Source: Pseudomonas sp. stari2 (GTDB lineage Bacteria; Pseudomonadota; Gammaproteobacteria; Pseudomonadales; Pseudomonadaceae). From it: 64,000 nucleotides of DNA. Numbering within the stretch: position 1 is the stretch's first letter; each line of letters opens with the position of its first letter. A program made the position numbers and the translations under genes. Shown piece by piece: positions 45,173 to 55,246 of the stretch. The DNA is taken from the NCBI RefSeq assembly GCF_040760005.1, contig NZ_CP099760.1, positions 1,979,501 to 2,043,500 on the forward strand. Reading direction: 5' to 3'. The notes beneath the pieces are model-generated. The model was not told the origin of the DNA, did not search any database, and saw only the letters and a list, made by a program, of their open reading frames with translations.

Positions 45173-46948
45173 TTAATCGAGCAGCGAAATCGCCGTTGGC
45201 GCATCGTTGCCGACCAGCGCCAGGTCTTCGAATTCGTTGACGGCGTTGATCTCGGTACCCATGGAGATGTTGGTCACACGCTCCAGAATGATCTCGACGA
45301 TCACCGGCACCTTGAACTCTTCGATCAGCTCTTCGGCCTTGCGCAGGGCAGGGGCGATGTCAGCCGGTTCGAACACACGCAGGGCCTTGCAGCCCAGGCC
45401 TTCGGCGACTGCGACGTGGTCGACACCGTAACCGTTGAGTTCCGGCGCGTTCAGGTTATCGAAGGACAGCTGCACGCAGTAGTCCATTTCGAACCCGCGC
45501 TGTGCCTGACGGATCAGACCCAGGTACGAGTTGTTCACCACAACGTGGATGTACGGCAGATTGAACTGGGCGCCGACCGCCAGTTCTTCGATCATGAACT
45601 GGAAGTCATAGTCCCCCGACAGGGCCACGACTTTACGGTTCGGATCGGCCTTCACCACGCCCAGCGCTGCCGGAATGGTCCAGCCCAACGGACCGGCCTG
45701 GCCACAGTTGATCCAGTGACGCGGCTTGTAGACGTGCAGGAACTGCGCGCCGGCAATCTGCGACAGACCGATGGTGCTGACGTAGCAGGTGTCCTTGCCG
45801 AACACCTGGTTCATTTCTTCGTAAACGCGCTGCGGCTTGACCGGCACGTTGTCGAAGTGGGTCTTGCGTTGCAGGCTGGCCTTGCGCTGCTGGCAATCCT
45901 GCAGCCAGGCGCTGCGGTTTTTCAGCTTGCCGGCGGCTTGCCATTCACGGGCGACTTCGATGAACACGGTCAGCGCGGCAGCAGCGTCGGAAACGATGCC
46001 CAGGTCCGGGGTGAACACGCGGCCGATCTGGGTGCCTTCGATGTCGACGTGAATGAACTTGCGACCTTCGGTGTACACGTCGACCGAACCGGTATGACGG
46101 TTGGCCCAACGGTTACCGATGCCCAGTACCACGTCGGACTTCAACAGCGTGGCGTTGCCGTAGCGGTGCGAAGTCTGCAGACCGACCATGCCGACCATCA
46201 GCGGGTGATCATCAGGAATGGTGCCCCAGCCCATCAGGGTCGGGATCACTGGAATGCCGGTCAGCTCGGCGAATTCCACCAGCAGATCGCTGGCGTCGGC
46301 GTTGATGATGCCACCACCGGCCACCAGCAATGGACGTTCAGCCTGATCGAGCAGCGCCAGAGCCTTTTCAACCTGCAAGCGAGTTGCGCTCGGCTTGGCC
46401 AGCGGCAGTGGCTGGTAGGCGTCGATGTCGAATTCGATTTCGGCCATCTGCACGTCGAACGGCAGGTCGATCAGCACCGGGCCAGGACGGCCGGAGCGCA
46501 TTTCATAGAAAGCTTTCTGGAACGCGTAAGGCACCTGGCCCGGCTCCAGAACGGTGGTCGCCCACTTGGTCACTGGCTTGACGATGCTGGTGATGTCGAC
46601 GGCCTGGAAGTCTTCCTTGTGCATACGGGCGCGAGGGGCTTGCCCTGTGATGCAGAGGATCGGGATCGAGTCCGCGGAGGCGCTGTACAGACCGGTGACC
46701 ATGTCGGTACCGGCCGGGCCGGAAGTACCGATGCACACGCCGATGTTGCCGGCCTTGGTGCGGGTGTAGCCCTCGGCCATGTGCGAGGCGCCTTCAACGT
46801 GGCGAGCGAGGACGTGATCGATGCCACCGACTTTCTTCAGGGCGGAATACAGCGGGTTGATCGCAGCACCCGGAATGCCAAAAGCGGTATCGACCCCTTC
46901 ACGGCGCATCACCAGAACGGCGGCTTCGATTGCTCTCATTTTGCTCAT
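45173..46948 (-). CDS. gcl: glyoxylate carboligase (tartronate-semialdehyde synthase)
   Basis: Gcl joins two glyoxylate molecules to tartronate semialdehyde and CO2 using thiamine diphosphate. From the ATG at 46948 ([20 protein letters not shown]) the product is 591 residues, the normal length; the longer open frame upstream covers the promoter region. It shows the ThDP-enzyme N-terminal motif ([13 protein letters not shown]), and the C-terminal ThDP motif [13 protein letters not shown]. In Gcl a Val replaces the usual catalytic Glu near residue 51, which fits [12 protein letters not shown] as the following block. It leads gcl-hyi-glxR-ttuD-pyk. Confidence 0.95.
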   Translation of the reverse strand: MSKMRAIEAAVLVMRREGVDTAFGIPGAAINPLYSALKKVGGIDHVLARHVEGASHMAEGYTRTKAGNIGVCIGTSGPAGTDMVTGLYSASADSIPILCITGQAPRARMHKEDFQAVDITSIVKPVTKWATTVLEPGQVPYAFQKAFYEMRSGRPGPVLIDLPFDVQMAEIEFDIDAYQPLPLAKPSATRLQVEKALALLDQAERPLLVAGGGIINADASDLLVEFAELTGIPVIPTLMGWGTIPDDHPLMVGMVGLQTSHRYGNATLLKSDVVLGIGNRWANRHTGSVDVYTEGRKFIHVDIEGTQIGRVFTPDLGIVSDAAAALTVFIEVAREWQAAGKLKNRSAWLQDCQQRKASLQRKTHFDNVPVKPQRVYEEMNQVFGKDTCYVSTIGLSQIAGAQFLHVYKPRHWINCGQAGPLGWTIPAALGVVKADPNRKVVALSGDYDFQFMIEELAVGAQFNLPYIHVVVNNSYLGLIRQAQRGFEMDYCVQLSFDNLNAPELNGYGVDHVAVAEGLGCKALRVFEPADIAPALRKAEELIEEFKVPVIVEIILERVTNISMGTEINAVNEFEDLALVGNDAPTAISLLD

Positions 46949-46975
46949 GGTTTTGTGCCTCTTTACGTTTTGTAA

Positions 46976-46985
46976 TTGTATACAA
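46976..46985. promoter_or_regulatory. operator candidate TTGTATACAA, gcl-proximal
   Basis: A perfect ten-base palindrome, 28 bases before the gcl start codon. The same palindrome occurs at 47114-47123. TTGT-N2-ACAA fits sites of GntR/FCD-type regulators. The regulator is not in the window, as far as I can tell. Confidence 0.55.
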
Positions 46986-47113
46986 GTGGCTTTGCGCAGA
47001 GTGTATTCACGGCGGACGGCGCAGGTCAATCCATTTTCTCAAGCGGCTGTTTCATTCGTCGGAAGCCGTTTCTGCTGTGGCTTTTCGTCGCATGAGGCGC
47101 TTTTCGAGAATTA

Positions 47114-47123
47114 TTGTATACAA
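47114..47123. promoter_or_regulatory. operator candidate TTGTATACAA, glcG-proximal
   Basis: Second copy of the palindrome, 138 bases from the first and 107 bases before the glcG-like start. It sits in an A+T-rich stretch. Two identical sites between divergent genes suggest shared control of both. Confidence 0.55.
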
Positions 47124-47229
47124 AAAAATAATTCATTGTGTTCTATTTGTTGCATCGGGCTGCGACGCAAGCGCGCAGCAAAAAAACGCAGCCCAACGGC
47201 TTTCCCAATAACAAAATGAGGACGGCACC

Positions 47230-47670
47230 ATGAGCGCTTTAACCTTGAAAGTCGCAGTTAACCTGGTCAACGAAGCCATCAGCGCAGGGCGGGCGATCTC
47301 CGCTGCGCCGCTGACCATTGCAGTACTGGATACCGGCGGCCATCTGGTCACCTTGCAACGAGAAGACGGCGCCAGCCTGTTGCGCCCGAACATCGCCATC
47401 GGCAAAGCCTGGGGCGCCATCGCCCTGGGCAAGGGCTCACGACTGCTGGCGCTGGACGCGCAACAACGCCCGGCGTTCATCGCCGCGCTCAACAGCATGG
47501 GGCAGGGCAGCGTCGTGCCAGCACCGGGTGGTGTGCTGATTCGTGATCAGGCGGGGAACGTGCTGGGAGCGATCGGCATCAGCGGCGATCTGTCGGATGT
47601 TGATGAGCAAGTGGCGATCAAGGCTGTGGAAGCTTTGGATCTGCGGGCGGATGCGGGGGTGGCGGCCTGA
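47230..47670 (+). CDS. GlcG/HbpS family protein
   Basis: The 146-residue protein belongs to the DUF336 (GlcG/HbpS) family. The pattern PLTIAVLDTGGHLVTLQRED, then GIPV-like GGVLIRD and GAIGISGDLSDVDE, is typical. Family members occur in glycolate/glyoxylate operons, and some bind heme or cobalamin; the role is not settled. It diverges from gcl and shares the 281-base intergenic region with two TTGTATACAA sites, so joint regulation with glyoxylate use is likely. Confidence 0.88.
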   Translation: MSALTLKVAVNLVNEAISAGRAISAAPLTIAVLDTGGHLVTLQREDGASLLRPNIAIGKAWGAIALGKGSRLLALDAQQRPAFIAALNSMGQGSVVPAPGGVLIRDQAGNVLGAIGISGDLSDVDEQVAIKAVEALDLRADAGVAA

Positions 47671-47765
47671 CGGGAACTGAATCACCCCGGTTGGTATTGA
47701 GGTGATGACGAATCGGGGGGGCGTCGATAGACTGCCGCCCCGTTTTTGTATCAAGGAAGATCAGC

Positions 47766-48836
47766 GTGAAGACGCTACTTGGCTTTTCTCTGGCCACGGC
47801 CATGACCCTCATTACTCCCTTTCTGCACGCTGCCGAACCGCTGGACGCCGAAGACATTGCATTCCAGGCGCTGAGCCCGGTGGTTACCGCGTTGATCAAT
47901 GCCGACGATGTTTCTGAATTGATGGCGCGGGCCGAGAAGCTCGAAGACACCGATACCTTGCAGGCCATTGCGGTTTATCTGGCAGCCACTCGCGAAGATC
48001 CCAAGCAAATGCTCGCGCCTTATCAGGTCGCCGCGCTGTTTGCCCGCCGTGGCGATGACAAACTGGCCTTGCGCTTCCTGCAAGAGGCTGATGATCGTGG
48101 CATGTGGTTCGGCCCTTTGCTGGCCGGCGACGAGGACTTTTCCGATCTGCGCGAGACCGCCACCTACAAAACCGTATTGGCCAATGCGCAGCAGCGCTAC
48201 AAGACAATCGCTCCCGGCAAGGTCGGCGCCATTTCAGTGCTCAATCCGTCGGCGGAAATTCCCGCGCCCAAGGCGTGCCGTCCGGTGGTGGTCTGGCTGC
48301 ACGGCTACGGTATCAACGGCGAGCTCGACGAGAGCTACCAGCCACTCGCTGATACCGGGGCCATTATCCTTGGCATCAACGGTACAGAGATGATCAATGC
48401 GGTCGACAGCTTCCGCTGGATCGGCCCGGGCTTCGAGGGTACCCATAAAGCGGTGCAGAACGGCTTGAACCAATTGGCGGCGCAGCAATGCATCGATCGC
48501 AAGCACGTCTACCTGATGGGCTTCTCTCAAGGTTCACAACACGCGGGCGCCTTGCTGGCGCAACATCCGGATGACTACGCCGGTGCTCTGTTGCTCTCAC
48601 CTGGCGGCCGGCAGCCGACTCCGACAGTGAGCAAGGCGCACGGCAAAAGAGTGTTTGTGATCAACGGCAAGATGGAAGGCGCGGGCAATCAGCAGATGGC
48701 CACTGACTTGCGCAAGCTGTTCAGTGACGGCAACGAAGTCAAATCCCGTACCCATGAAGGCGGGCATTCCTTCCCGGACGACTGGAGCACCTCCTTGCCG
48801 CAAGCGCTGCGCTGGTTGATGGGTAGCGACGCCTGA
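47766..48836 (+). CDS. secreted or periplasmic alpha/beta hydrolase
   Basis: The 356-residue product starts at GTG 47766 behind a ribosome site (AAGGAAGA). It has a signal peptide (residues about 1-19, HAAEP), a helical N-terminal part, and an alpha/beta hydrolase domain from about residue 170. The oxyanion loop is VVWLHGYGING, the nucleophile Ser is in LMGFSQGSQHA, and the His is near GGHSFPDDW. It resembles phospholipase/carboxylesterase and PHB depolymerase-like enzymes; substrate unknown. It is followed by a terminator. Confidence 0.8.
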   Translation: MKTLLGFSLATAMTLITPFLHAAEPLDAEDIAFQALSPVVTALINADDVSELMARAEKLEDTDTLQAIAVYLAATREDPKQMLAPYQVAALFARRGDDKLALRFLQEADDRGMWFGPLLAGDEDFSDLRETATYKTVLANAQQRYKTIAPGKVGAISVLNPSAEIPAPKACRPVVVWLHGYGINGELDESYQPLADTGAIILGINGTEMINAVDSFRWIGPGFEGTHKAVQNGLNQLAAQQCIDRKHVYLMGFSQGSQHAGALLAQHPDDYAGALLLSPGGRQPTPTVSKAHGKRVFVINGKMEGAGNQQMATDLRKLFSDGNEVKSRTHEGGHSFPDDWSTSLPQALRWLMGSDA

Positions 48837-48840
48837 AACA

Positions 48841-48900
48841 AAAAAATCGCAGGTCTGGCCACGTCTTCAGGATGCTTTGGCCAGGCCTGCGATTTTTTTT
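48841..48900. terminator. bidirectional terminator with a long stem
   Basis: AAAAAATCGCAGG...TGGCC pairs with GGCCA...CCTGCGATTTTTT around a loop of about 20 bases. It separates the hydrolase gene from the convergent TetR-type gene. Confidence 0.88.
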
Positions 48901-48918
48901 TGCGTGAGTTTCGCGCTG

Positions 48919-49524
48919 TCAGTCCGGCTCGCAGCCCTTGAGCACCAACCGGATGATGGTTTGCGCCGCCGCTTCATAGTCGGCTTCGTCGAGCTTTTCC
49001 TTACCGGTCACGGCGGAGATCTGCCAGTCGAAGTCGGCGTAGGTCTGGGTCGCGGCCCAGATGCTGAACATCAGGTGGTTGGGGTCGATCGGGGCGATCT
49101 GGCCGCGGTCGATCCAGCTCTGGATGCAGTCGATGTTGTGCTTGGCCTGGCTGTTCAGTTGCTCGACCAGGTCGGCGCTCAGGTGCGGGGCGCCATGCAT
49201 GATTTCGCTGGCGAACACCTTCGAGGCAAACGGCAGGTCGCGGGAGATGCGAATCTTCGAGCGGATGTAGCCGCTCAGCACTTCGCTCGGTACGCCGTCT
49301 GGGTTGAACGGGGTCGAGGCGTGCAGGATCGGTACGATGATGCTTTCCAGAACCTCGCGGTAGAGGTTTTCCTTGGACTTGAAGTAGTAGTAGACGTTGG
49401 GCTTGGGCAATCCCGCCTTGGCGGCGATGTCGCTGGTTTTGGTCGCAGCGAAGCCTTTGTCGGCAAACTCTTCACTGGCGGCACGCAGGATCAGTTCTTT
49501 GTTACGCTCGCGGATTGTGCTCAT
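48919..49524 (-). CDS. TetR family regulator, RutR-like
   Basis: From ATG 49524 the product is 201 residues. The N-terminal helix-turn-helix is seen in TKTSDIAAKAGLPKPNVYYY. The C-terminal part (ISRDLPFASKVFASEIMHGA; APIDPNHLMFSIWAATQTYA) resembles RutR, the uracil/thymine-sensing regulator of pyrimidine and purine use in E. coli. No rut genes are in the window. A longer open frame upstream adds 20 residues without family similarity. The ligand is therefore only a suggestion. Confidence 0.85.
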   Translation of the reverse strand: MSTIRERNKELILRAASEEFADKGFAATKTSDIAAKAGLPKPNVYYYFKSKENLYREVLESIIVPILHASTPFNPDGVPSEVLSGYIRSKIRISRDLPFASKVFASEIMHGAPHLSADLVEQLNSQAKHNIDCIQSWIDRGQIAPIDPNHLMFSIWAATQTYADFDWQISAVTGKEKLDEADYEAAAQTIIRLVLKGCEPD

Positions 49525-49658
49525 AAACCCGGTGGTTCCTTGCCTGTTCTGGCGGTTGCGCATGGTAGCACCGGCCTCGCGCACCGCTCAACAATGCCCC
49601 GTGTGGCCTGCAGTCGCGGTATGCTGCGCGGCATTATTCACATAAGGAAACAAGATTC

Positions 49659-50573
<915 letters not shown>

Positions 50574-50587
50574 TTTACGGCTCAATG

Positions 50588-50625
50588 AAAAAGGCCATTC
50601 GATTCCCATCGAATGGCCTTTTTTG
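50588..50625. terminator. bidirectional terminator after the DUF808 gene and mlaA
   Basis: AAAAAGGCCATTCGAT and ATCGAATGGCCTTTTTT form a long perfect stem around TCCC. It lies between the convergent ends of the DUF808 gene and mlaA. Confidence 0.93.
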
Positions 50626-50637
50626 TGGCTGCCGTTT

Positions 50638-51426
50638 TTATTCGGCGATCTGCAGTTTGCGCGATTCGGTGTATACGTAGCGCACCTTCTCGTACTCGAA
50701 CGGCGAGTTCATCTGGCCGTAGCGGAAGCGGGTCTGATAACGCTTGTCGACTGCCCGCAGCGCCCAGATTTCCGGGTGGTTTTCGCTGACTTTCGACACG
50801 TTCAGGTAGTTGATCGCCGATTCGGCGGTGTAGTCCACGGCCAGGCCGGCGGTGTCGCGGATGTTCGAGGGGCCGAGGATCGGCAGCACGAAGTAGGCGC
50901 CGCCCGGCACACCATAGAAGCCCAGGGTCTGGCCGAAGTCTTCGCTCTGGCGTGGCAGGCCCATGGCAGTGGCCGGGTCCCACAGGCCGGCGATGCCGAT
51001 GGTGGTGTTGAGCAGCAGGCGCGCAGTGGTTTCCATCGAGCGCTTGCCCTTGAACTGCAGCAGGCTGTTGACCAGATTCGGCACGTCGCCGAGGTTGTTG
51101 AAGAAGTTGCTCACACCGGAGCGCACGAAGCCGGGCGTGACATAGCGATAGCCATCGACCACCGGCAGGAACACCCATTGGTCGAAGCGGTAGTTGAAGT
51201 GGTAGACCCGGCGGTTCCACGACTCCAACGGGTCATACACGTTCAGTGCGTTGAGGGTCGAACGCTCGAATTCGCGCTGGTCCAGCCCCGGGTTGAATTT
51301 GAGTTTGGACAGTGGCTCCTTGAAGCCGTCACTGTCGACCACCACCGGTGCGTTGGCTTTGCTGTTGTCGGCCTGGGCCACGCCTGCACAGAGTAACGCT
51401 GCAAACAGCAGGAGATATTTAGCCAC
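50638..51426 (-). CDS. mlaA: MlaA (VacJ) family protein, outer-membrane lipid asymmetry
   Basis: MlaA takes misplaced phospholipids from the outer leaflet and passes them to MlaC. The 262-residue protein has the family core (YDPLESWNRRVYHFNYRFDQ; LGFYGVPGGAYFVLPILGPS). Its N-terminus has a signal with cleavage near VAQA-D. The only early Cys (ALLCAG) is preceded by Leu and does not fit a normal lipobox, whereas E. coli MlaA is a lipoprotein. The gene overlaps the upstream hydrolase gene by eight bases, so the two are translated together. Confidence 0.93.
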   Translation of the reverse strand: MAKYLLLFAALLCAGVAQADNSKANAPVVVDSDGFKEPLSKLKFNPGLDQREFERSTLNALNVYDPLESWNRRVYHFNYRFDQWVFLPVVDGYRYVTPGFVRSGVSNFFNNLGDVPNLVNSLLQFKGKRSMETTARLLLNTTIGIAGLWDPATAMGLPRQSEDFGQTLGFYGVPGGAYFVLPILGPSNIRDTAGLAVDYTAESAINYLNVSKVSENHPEIWALRAVDKRYQTRFRYGQMNSPFEYEKVRYVYTESRKLQIAE

Positions 51427-52717
51427 GGAAGAACTCCAGCATGGCGTCGCTGTTGACGCGGTAGTTAAGGTTGCCGCAATGGCCGCCCAGTGGATAAACC
51501 GTCAGGCGATCGCCGAAGGTTTTGCGCAGGAAGCCGAGGTCGCCCGGGCCGAGGATCACGTCGTCGGCGTTGTGCATCACGGCGATTTTCGGGCTGTCGT
51601 GCAGGTAGTCCTTGAGGGCGTACAGGCTGACCTGATCGATCAGTTGCAACAGGCTGCCGCCGTCGGTGCGGGCGCGCCACATCGGAATCACCTGTTCGGT
51701 CAGGTAGCAGTCGAAGTCGCATTGCAGCGCACGCTTGAGGAACGGCGTGAGGCTGGTGCCTTCGGTGATCGGGAATTTCGGCGGGGTGATCAGGCCGCGA
51801 CGGTTGATCAGGTCCGAGGTGAAGGCGATGTCCGCCGCCGAGAAACGGAACGAGGTGCCGATCAGCATCGCCATCTGCTCGTTGCTCAGGTGCTGTTTGG
51901 ACTGCTGGAAGTCATAGAGCAGTGCATCGTTGAGGTCGATGTAGCCTTTCTGCTGGAAGTAGCGGGTCAGCTTGGCCAGCACCAGTTCATAGAACGTGGT
52001 GCTGTTGTTGATGCCCTTGACCTCGGTCTGCACCAGCTTGTCGAGGTTGGTGATCGAGGTGTAGAGGTTGACCGGCGGGTTCAGCAGCAGGACTTTCTTG
52101 AAGTTGAAACTGCGGCGGGTTTCGTCCAGGTGGGCGACGAACGCTGCGTCCAGCGCACCGAGGCTGTAGCCGCTCAGGTAATAGTCGGTGACCGGCACTT
52201 TCGGGTTCTGCGCACGCACGGCCTGCATTACCCGGTACATGTCTTCGGCGTCTTCCTTGGTCACGCCGGGGGTGGCGAAACGCGAGGCGGCACTCATGAA
52301 GTCGAAACTGGTCGGGGAGGACAGCTGCACTACGTGGTAGCCGGCTTTGTAGTAGAGCTTTTTCAGGTATTCGTTGAGGCTGCTGTCATAACGCGCGCCG
52401 GTGCCGGCGATCAGGAAGATCAGCGGGGCTGCCTTGTCCTGGGTGGCGATGCGATAGGTAAGTTTTTTCACTGCCCAGAAGTTGTCCGGCAGGATGAACT
52501 CGCGTTCCGGGCGCAGGGTGACGCTGCGGTCGGTCTGATTGATGTCGTCGTCCGACGGCAACTCCGGACGCAGGTCCGGTGGCGTGGTGGCGATGGTCGC
52601 TTCGAACGGGTTGGTCAGGGGGTAGCCATAACTGGCGGCGTCGATATCCACCGCCAGCGCGGACGCACTCAGAATAAGGCCGCCAAACAGGGCGGCGAAG
52701 CGCAAGGATCGGAGCAT
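51419..52717 (-). CDS. alpha/beta-hydrolase-like periplasmic protein linked to mlaA
   Basis: The 432-residue protein has a signal peptide (residues about 1-22, LILSASALA). Hydrolase-type elements include LIFLIAGTGARYDSS (oxyanion side), the nucleophile elbow in YYLSGYSLGALDAAF, and a C-terminal Asp/His region (VMHNADDVILG; YPLGGHCGNLNYR). Genes like it are often labelled serine/threonine kinase, which the sequence does not support. The overlap with mlaA suggests a role in envelope lipid handling, for instance a phospholipase; this is inferred. Confidence 0.75.
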   Translation of the reverse strand: MLRSLRFAALFGGLILSASALAVDIDAASYGYPLTNPFEATIATTPPDLRPELPSDDDINQTDRSVTLRPEREFILPDNFWAVKKLTYRIATQDKAAPLIFLIAGTGARYDSSLNEYLKKLYYKAGYHVVQLSSPTSFDFMSAASRFATPGVTKEDAEDMYRVMQAVRAQNPKVPVTDYYLSGYSLGALDAAFVAHLDETRRSFNFKKVLLLNPPVNLYTSITNLDKLVQTEVKGINNSTTFYELVLAKLTRYFQQKGYIDLNDALLYDFQQSKQHLSNEQMAMLIGTSFRFSAADIAFTSDLINRRGLITPPKFPITEGTSLTPFLKRALQCDFDCYLTEQVIPMWRARTDGGSLLQLIDQVSLYALKDYLHDSPKIAVMHNADDVILGPGDLGFLRKTFGDRLTVYPLGGHCGNLNYRVNSDAMLEFFRG

Positions 52718-52940
52718 GAGTGAATCCCTTAAAGGAAGGTGCCGAATGAGGTTCGCAGGCTATGACCACTGGGTTTGCGCCAAAGTGCCATGCATCGGCA
52801 CCAATCAGACGGAATTCGGGGTAATAGTAGCCGGACGATACACTTTGCGCGGATCGAATGACCAGTTAAGAGTTGTTAGTTCTTGCACACGGCTGGCAGG
52901 CGATTAAGCTGGCCGCCGATTTCATCGTTTGGAGTGTTCC

Positions 52941-53312
52941 ATGTCCCGCCGCTTGCCCGTGATTTTGCTGCTCGTTCTTTTGCCGTTATGGCTGGCCGCC
53001 AGTTATGGCGCGCGTTATGGCTTCATGGAGGACGCGCAGTGGGTGGGCATCTGCGTTGACGAGGCGAGCCGTTGGGAATGCTCGGTGCGCTCGAACCTGG
53101 GCCTGATGATTCATTTCCAGATGCTCGGCTGGGCGGCGGTCGCAGCTGCGGTGATCGGTTTTGTCGTGCCGGGACGGGCAGGGTGGTGGCTGGCGGTGCT
53201 GGCGCTGGTGTTCGGGTTTCCGGCACTGGCGTTGTACAACACCACGCTGGCGGTGTTTGCGGTGGTGATTGCAGGGCTGCGATTGGTTCGGGAGTCCCGC
53301 GTCGTCAACTGA
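52941..53312 (+). CDS. small membrane protein of unknown function
   Basis: From ATG 52941 behind TTGGAG the product is 123 residues. It has an N-terminal signal or membrane helix (about residues 4-22) and two or three further hydrophobic helices (about residues 60-78, 84-102). A short loop contains two Cys (GICVDEASRWECSVR). I do not recognise the family. It ends before a palindrome that may act as its terminator and converges with the GH17 gene. Confidence 0.65.
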   Translation: MSRRLPVILLLVLLPLWLAASYGARYGFMEDAQWVGICVDEASRWECSVRSNLGLMIHFQMLGWAAVAAAVIGFVVPGRAGWWLAVLALVFGFPALALYNTTLAVFAVVIAGLRLVRESRVVN

Positions 53313-53323
53313 CTGGTCGTGCT

Positions 53324-53347
53324 GCATCGCGGGCTCGCCCGCGATGC
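53324..53347. repeat. perfect REP-like palindrome
   Basis: GCATCGCGGGC-TC-GCCCGCGATGC is a perfect hairpin in the gap between two convergent genes. The core resembles Pseudomonas REP sequences. Without a T run it is at best a weak terminator. Confidence 0.7.
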
Positions 53348-53363
53348 TTTCAGAGACTGAAGG

Positions 53364-54917
53364 TCAGACTTTGAGAACCCGCAGGCAGCGCCACAATGCG
53401 GCCACCATCAACCCGCTGACCAGCGCCCAGCCCCAGGCCTGCTGGTTCTGCAAGCCTTCACGGAACAACTGCGGCGCGATGCATGCCCCGATGATGAAGG
53501 TCAGCAGGGCAATCTCCCGGTGGGCCACCGGCACCGGGCGGCACAGGTAAACCAGCGCCGGCAGAATGAACGCCGCACTCGCGAAGCTGCGATAGCGCGG
53601 ATCGAACACCATCTCCAGCACCATTACCGCAGCTGCAAAACCGGCCGCCGCAACCAGCCAGCCGGCGTGTCGTTCGAAGGCATTGAAGGCGCGCGCACGC
53701 CAACCGCTGCGGGCGCTCAAGGCGAGTGCGGCATGGGCCAGCACCAGCAGATTCAGCACCGTCAGCAGACCGACCCACACCCATTCGCTGGCGAAGCGCG
53801 TGGTCAGCCATGCGAGGTTGGCCCAGGCACCGATCGAGCAAGCGGCGAGGGCGCCGAGCAATGGCAGTGCCAGTGCTGAGTCCGTGGTGCGAACCCGGCC
53901 GCCAAGCACCAACGTGCCGACAAAGATCAGACCGCCGAGTGCCAGCCAGCGCGACCAGTCAGGCACGTTCGACACCGGTCCGGCCAGCACGCCTTTGTCC
54001 TGGCGATCCGCATCGAACAGCCCCCAGTAACCGCCGACCGCACCTTCGCTGCCGCGCTTCCACGGCTGGTCGAAAGCTTCGATCAGGTTGTAATGCCAGC
54101 CCTGCTGTTCGGCGAGGGTGACAAAACCACGAATGAACCTGGCTTCGTTGACCCGGCTCGGCAATGCGGTCTCCCGCTGACGGCCTTCGCTCGGCCAGCC
54201 GGTTTCGCCAATCATCACGTCTTTGGGGGCAAACTTGTTGCCGAACACCTGACGCACATCGGCCACGTGTTGCAGGGCGGCGTCGATGTTCGAAGGATCA
54301 TCTTCCCAGTACGGCAGCAAGTGAATGGTCAGGAAATCCACCGCCGGTGCGACTTCCGGGTGCTTGAGCCAGAACTCCCAGACATCGGCGTAGGTCACGG
54401 GTTGCTTGATGTGGTTCTTGACCTTGTTGATCAGCTTCGCCAGTTGCGCGCCGGTGACTTCCTTGCGCAGCAAGGCTTCGTTGCCGACGATCACCGCGCT
54501 GACCACATCCGGGTTGGCGTTGGCCGAGGCGATCAGCAGATCGACTTCTTTCTCGGTGTCGACCGGGTTGCTGTTGACCCAGGCGCCGATCATCAGCTTC
54601 AAACCATGCTTGCGCGCCAGATCCGGCAGGGCTTCGAGGCCGGTCATGGAATAGGTGCGGATGCATTCGAAGCGGGTGGCGAGCAGGGCGAGGTCGGCGT
54701 CCATGCGCTCCGGGCGCAGTTTGAACGGTACGTCGAACGGCGACTGATCCTTGTCGAACGGGGTGTAGGAGGCGCACTGCAACTTGTGGGTCGGAGTGGC
54801 GACGTCCGGCAGGATCACCGGTTTGCCGAGGCCGTACCAGAAGCCACAAAGCGCAAACAGGCCGAGCAGGCAGGCGAACAGATAAGGAAGAAAAGGGAAG
54901 CGGGAGGATGCGGACAT
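53364..54917 (-). CDS. GH17-type beta-glucan glucosyltransferase/hydrolase, membrane protein
   Basis: From ATG 54917 the product is 517 residues. It has an N-terminal membrane helix (about residues 8-28) and a periplasmic glycoside hydrolase family 17-like domain (about residues 45-310). Glu is in VIVGNEALLR (acid/base) and in MIGETGWPSEG (nucleophile). Several membrane helices fill residues about 330-515. Similar proteins shape periplasmic or cyclic beta-1,3/1,6-glucans and are annotated as beta-(1-6) glucan synthase. No ndvB-type glucan synthase gene is adjacent. Confidence 0.85.
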   Translation of the reverse strand: MSASSRFPFLPYLFACLLGLFALCGFWYGLGKPVILPDVATPTHKLQCASYTPFDKDQSPFDVPFKLRPERMDADLALLATRFECIRTYSMTGLEALPDLARKHGLKLMIGAWVNSNPVDTEKEVDLLIASANANPDVVSAVIVGNEALLRKEVTGAQLAKLINKVKNHIKQPVTYADVWEFWLKHPEVAPAVDFLTIHLLPYWEDDPSNIDAALQHVADVRQVFGNKFAPKDVMIGETGWPSEGRQRETALPSRVNEARFIRGFVTLAEQQGWHYNLIEAFDQPWKRGSEGAVGGYWGLFDADRQDKGVLAGPVSNVPDWSRWLALGGLIFVGTLVLGGRVRTTDSALALPLLGALAACSIGAWANLAWLTTRFASEWVWVGLLTVLNLLVLAHAALALSARSGWRARAFNAFERHAGWLVAAAGFAAAVMVLEMVFDPRYRSFASAAFILPALVYLCRPVPVAHREIALLTFIIGACIAPQLFREGLQNQQAWGWALVSGLMVAALWRCLRVLKV

Positions 54918-55246
54918 GGTCAGGCCGAGTGGCTGCAAAGCGACGCATGTTACCTGCATTTATAGAGGGGTTGGTGGCCCGCATGCGTTTGACATGCAAA
55001 GTTCGGGCGGATTGTCTGGCGCCAATTATCCGGTTGCAGTTAATGGCTTTCTGATGTCGTTTCTCGTTGTATCAAGGTCGCTGACAGAGCAGGTCGCTGT
55101 GTGCGTCAGGTTGATGATCGGACTCGTCAGTACTCCGCTGATGTTCGAACGAGTTTGCGGTCAGGCGTGATGGGGGCGCTGTGCACCATAACAATACGTT
55201 GACGATGCCCGGCATCCGTCGGGCGCAGCATTTCGGGGAAGTAACG
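54918..55246. other. divergent intergenic region, no gene recognised
   Basis: This 329-base region separates the GH17 gene from the betaine-type binding protein gene. It must hold both promoters; I could not fix -35/-10 pairs with confidence. A small stem GCCCG...CGGGC lies near 55208-55225. Short open frames here have no ribosome sites. Confidence 0.5.
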
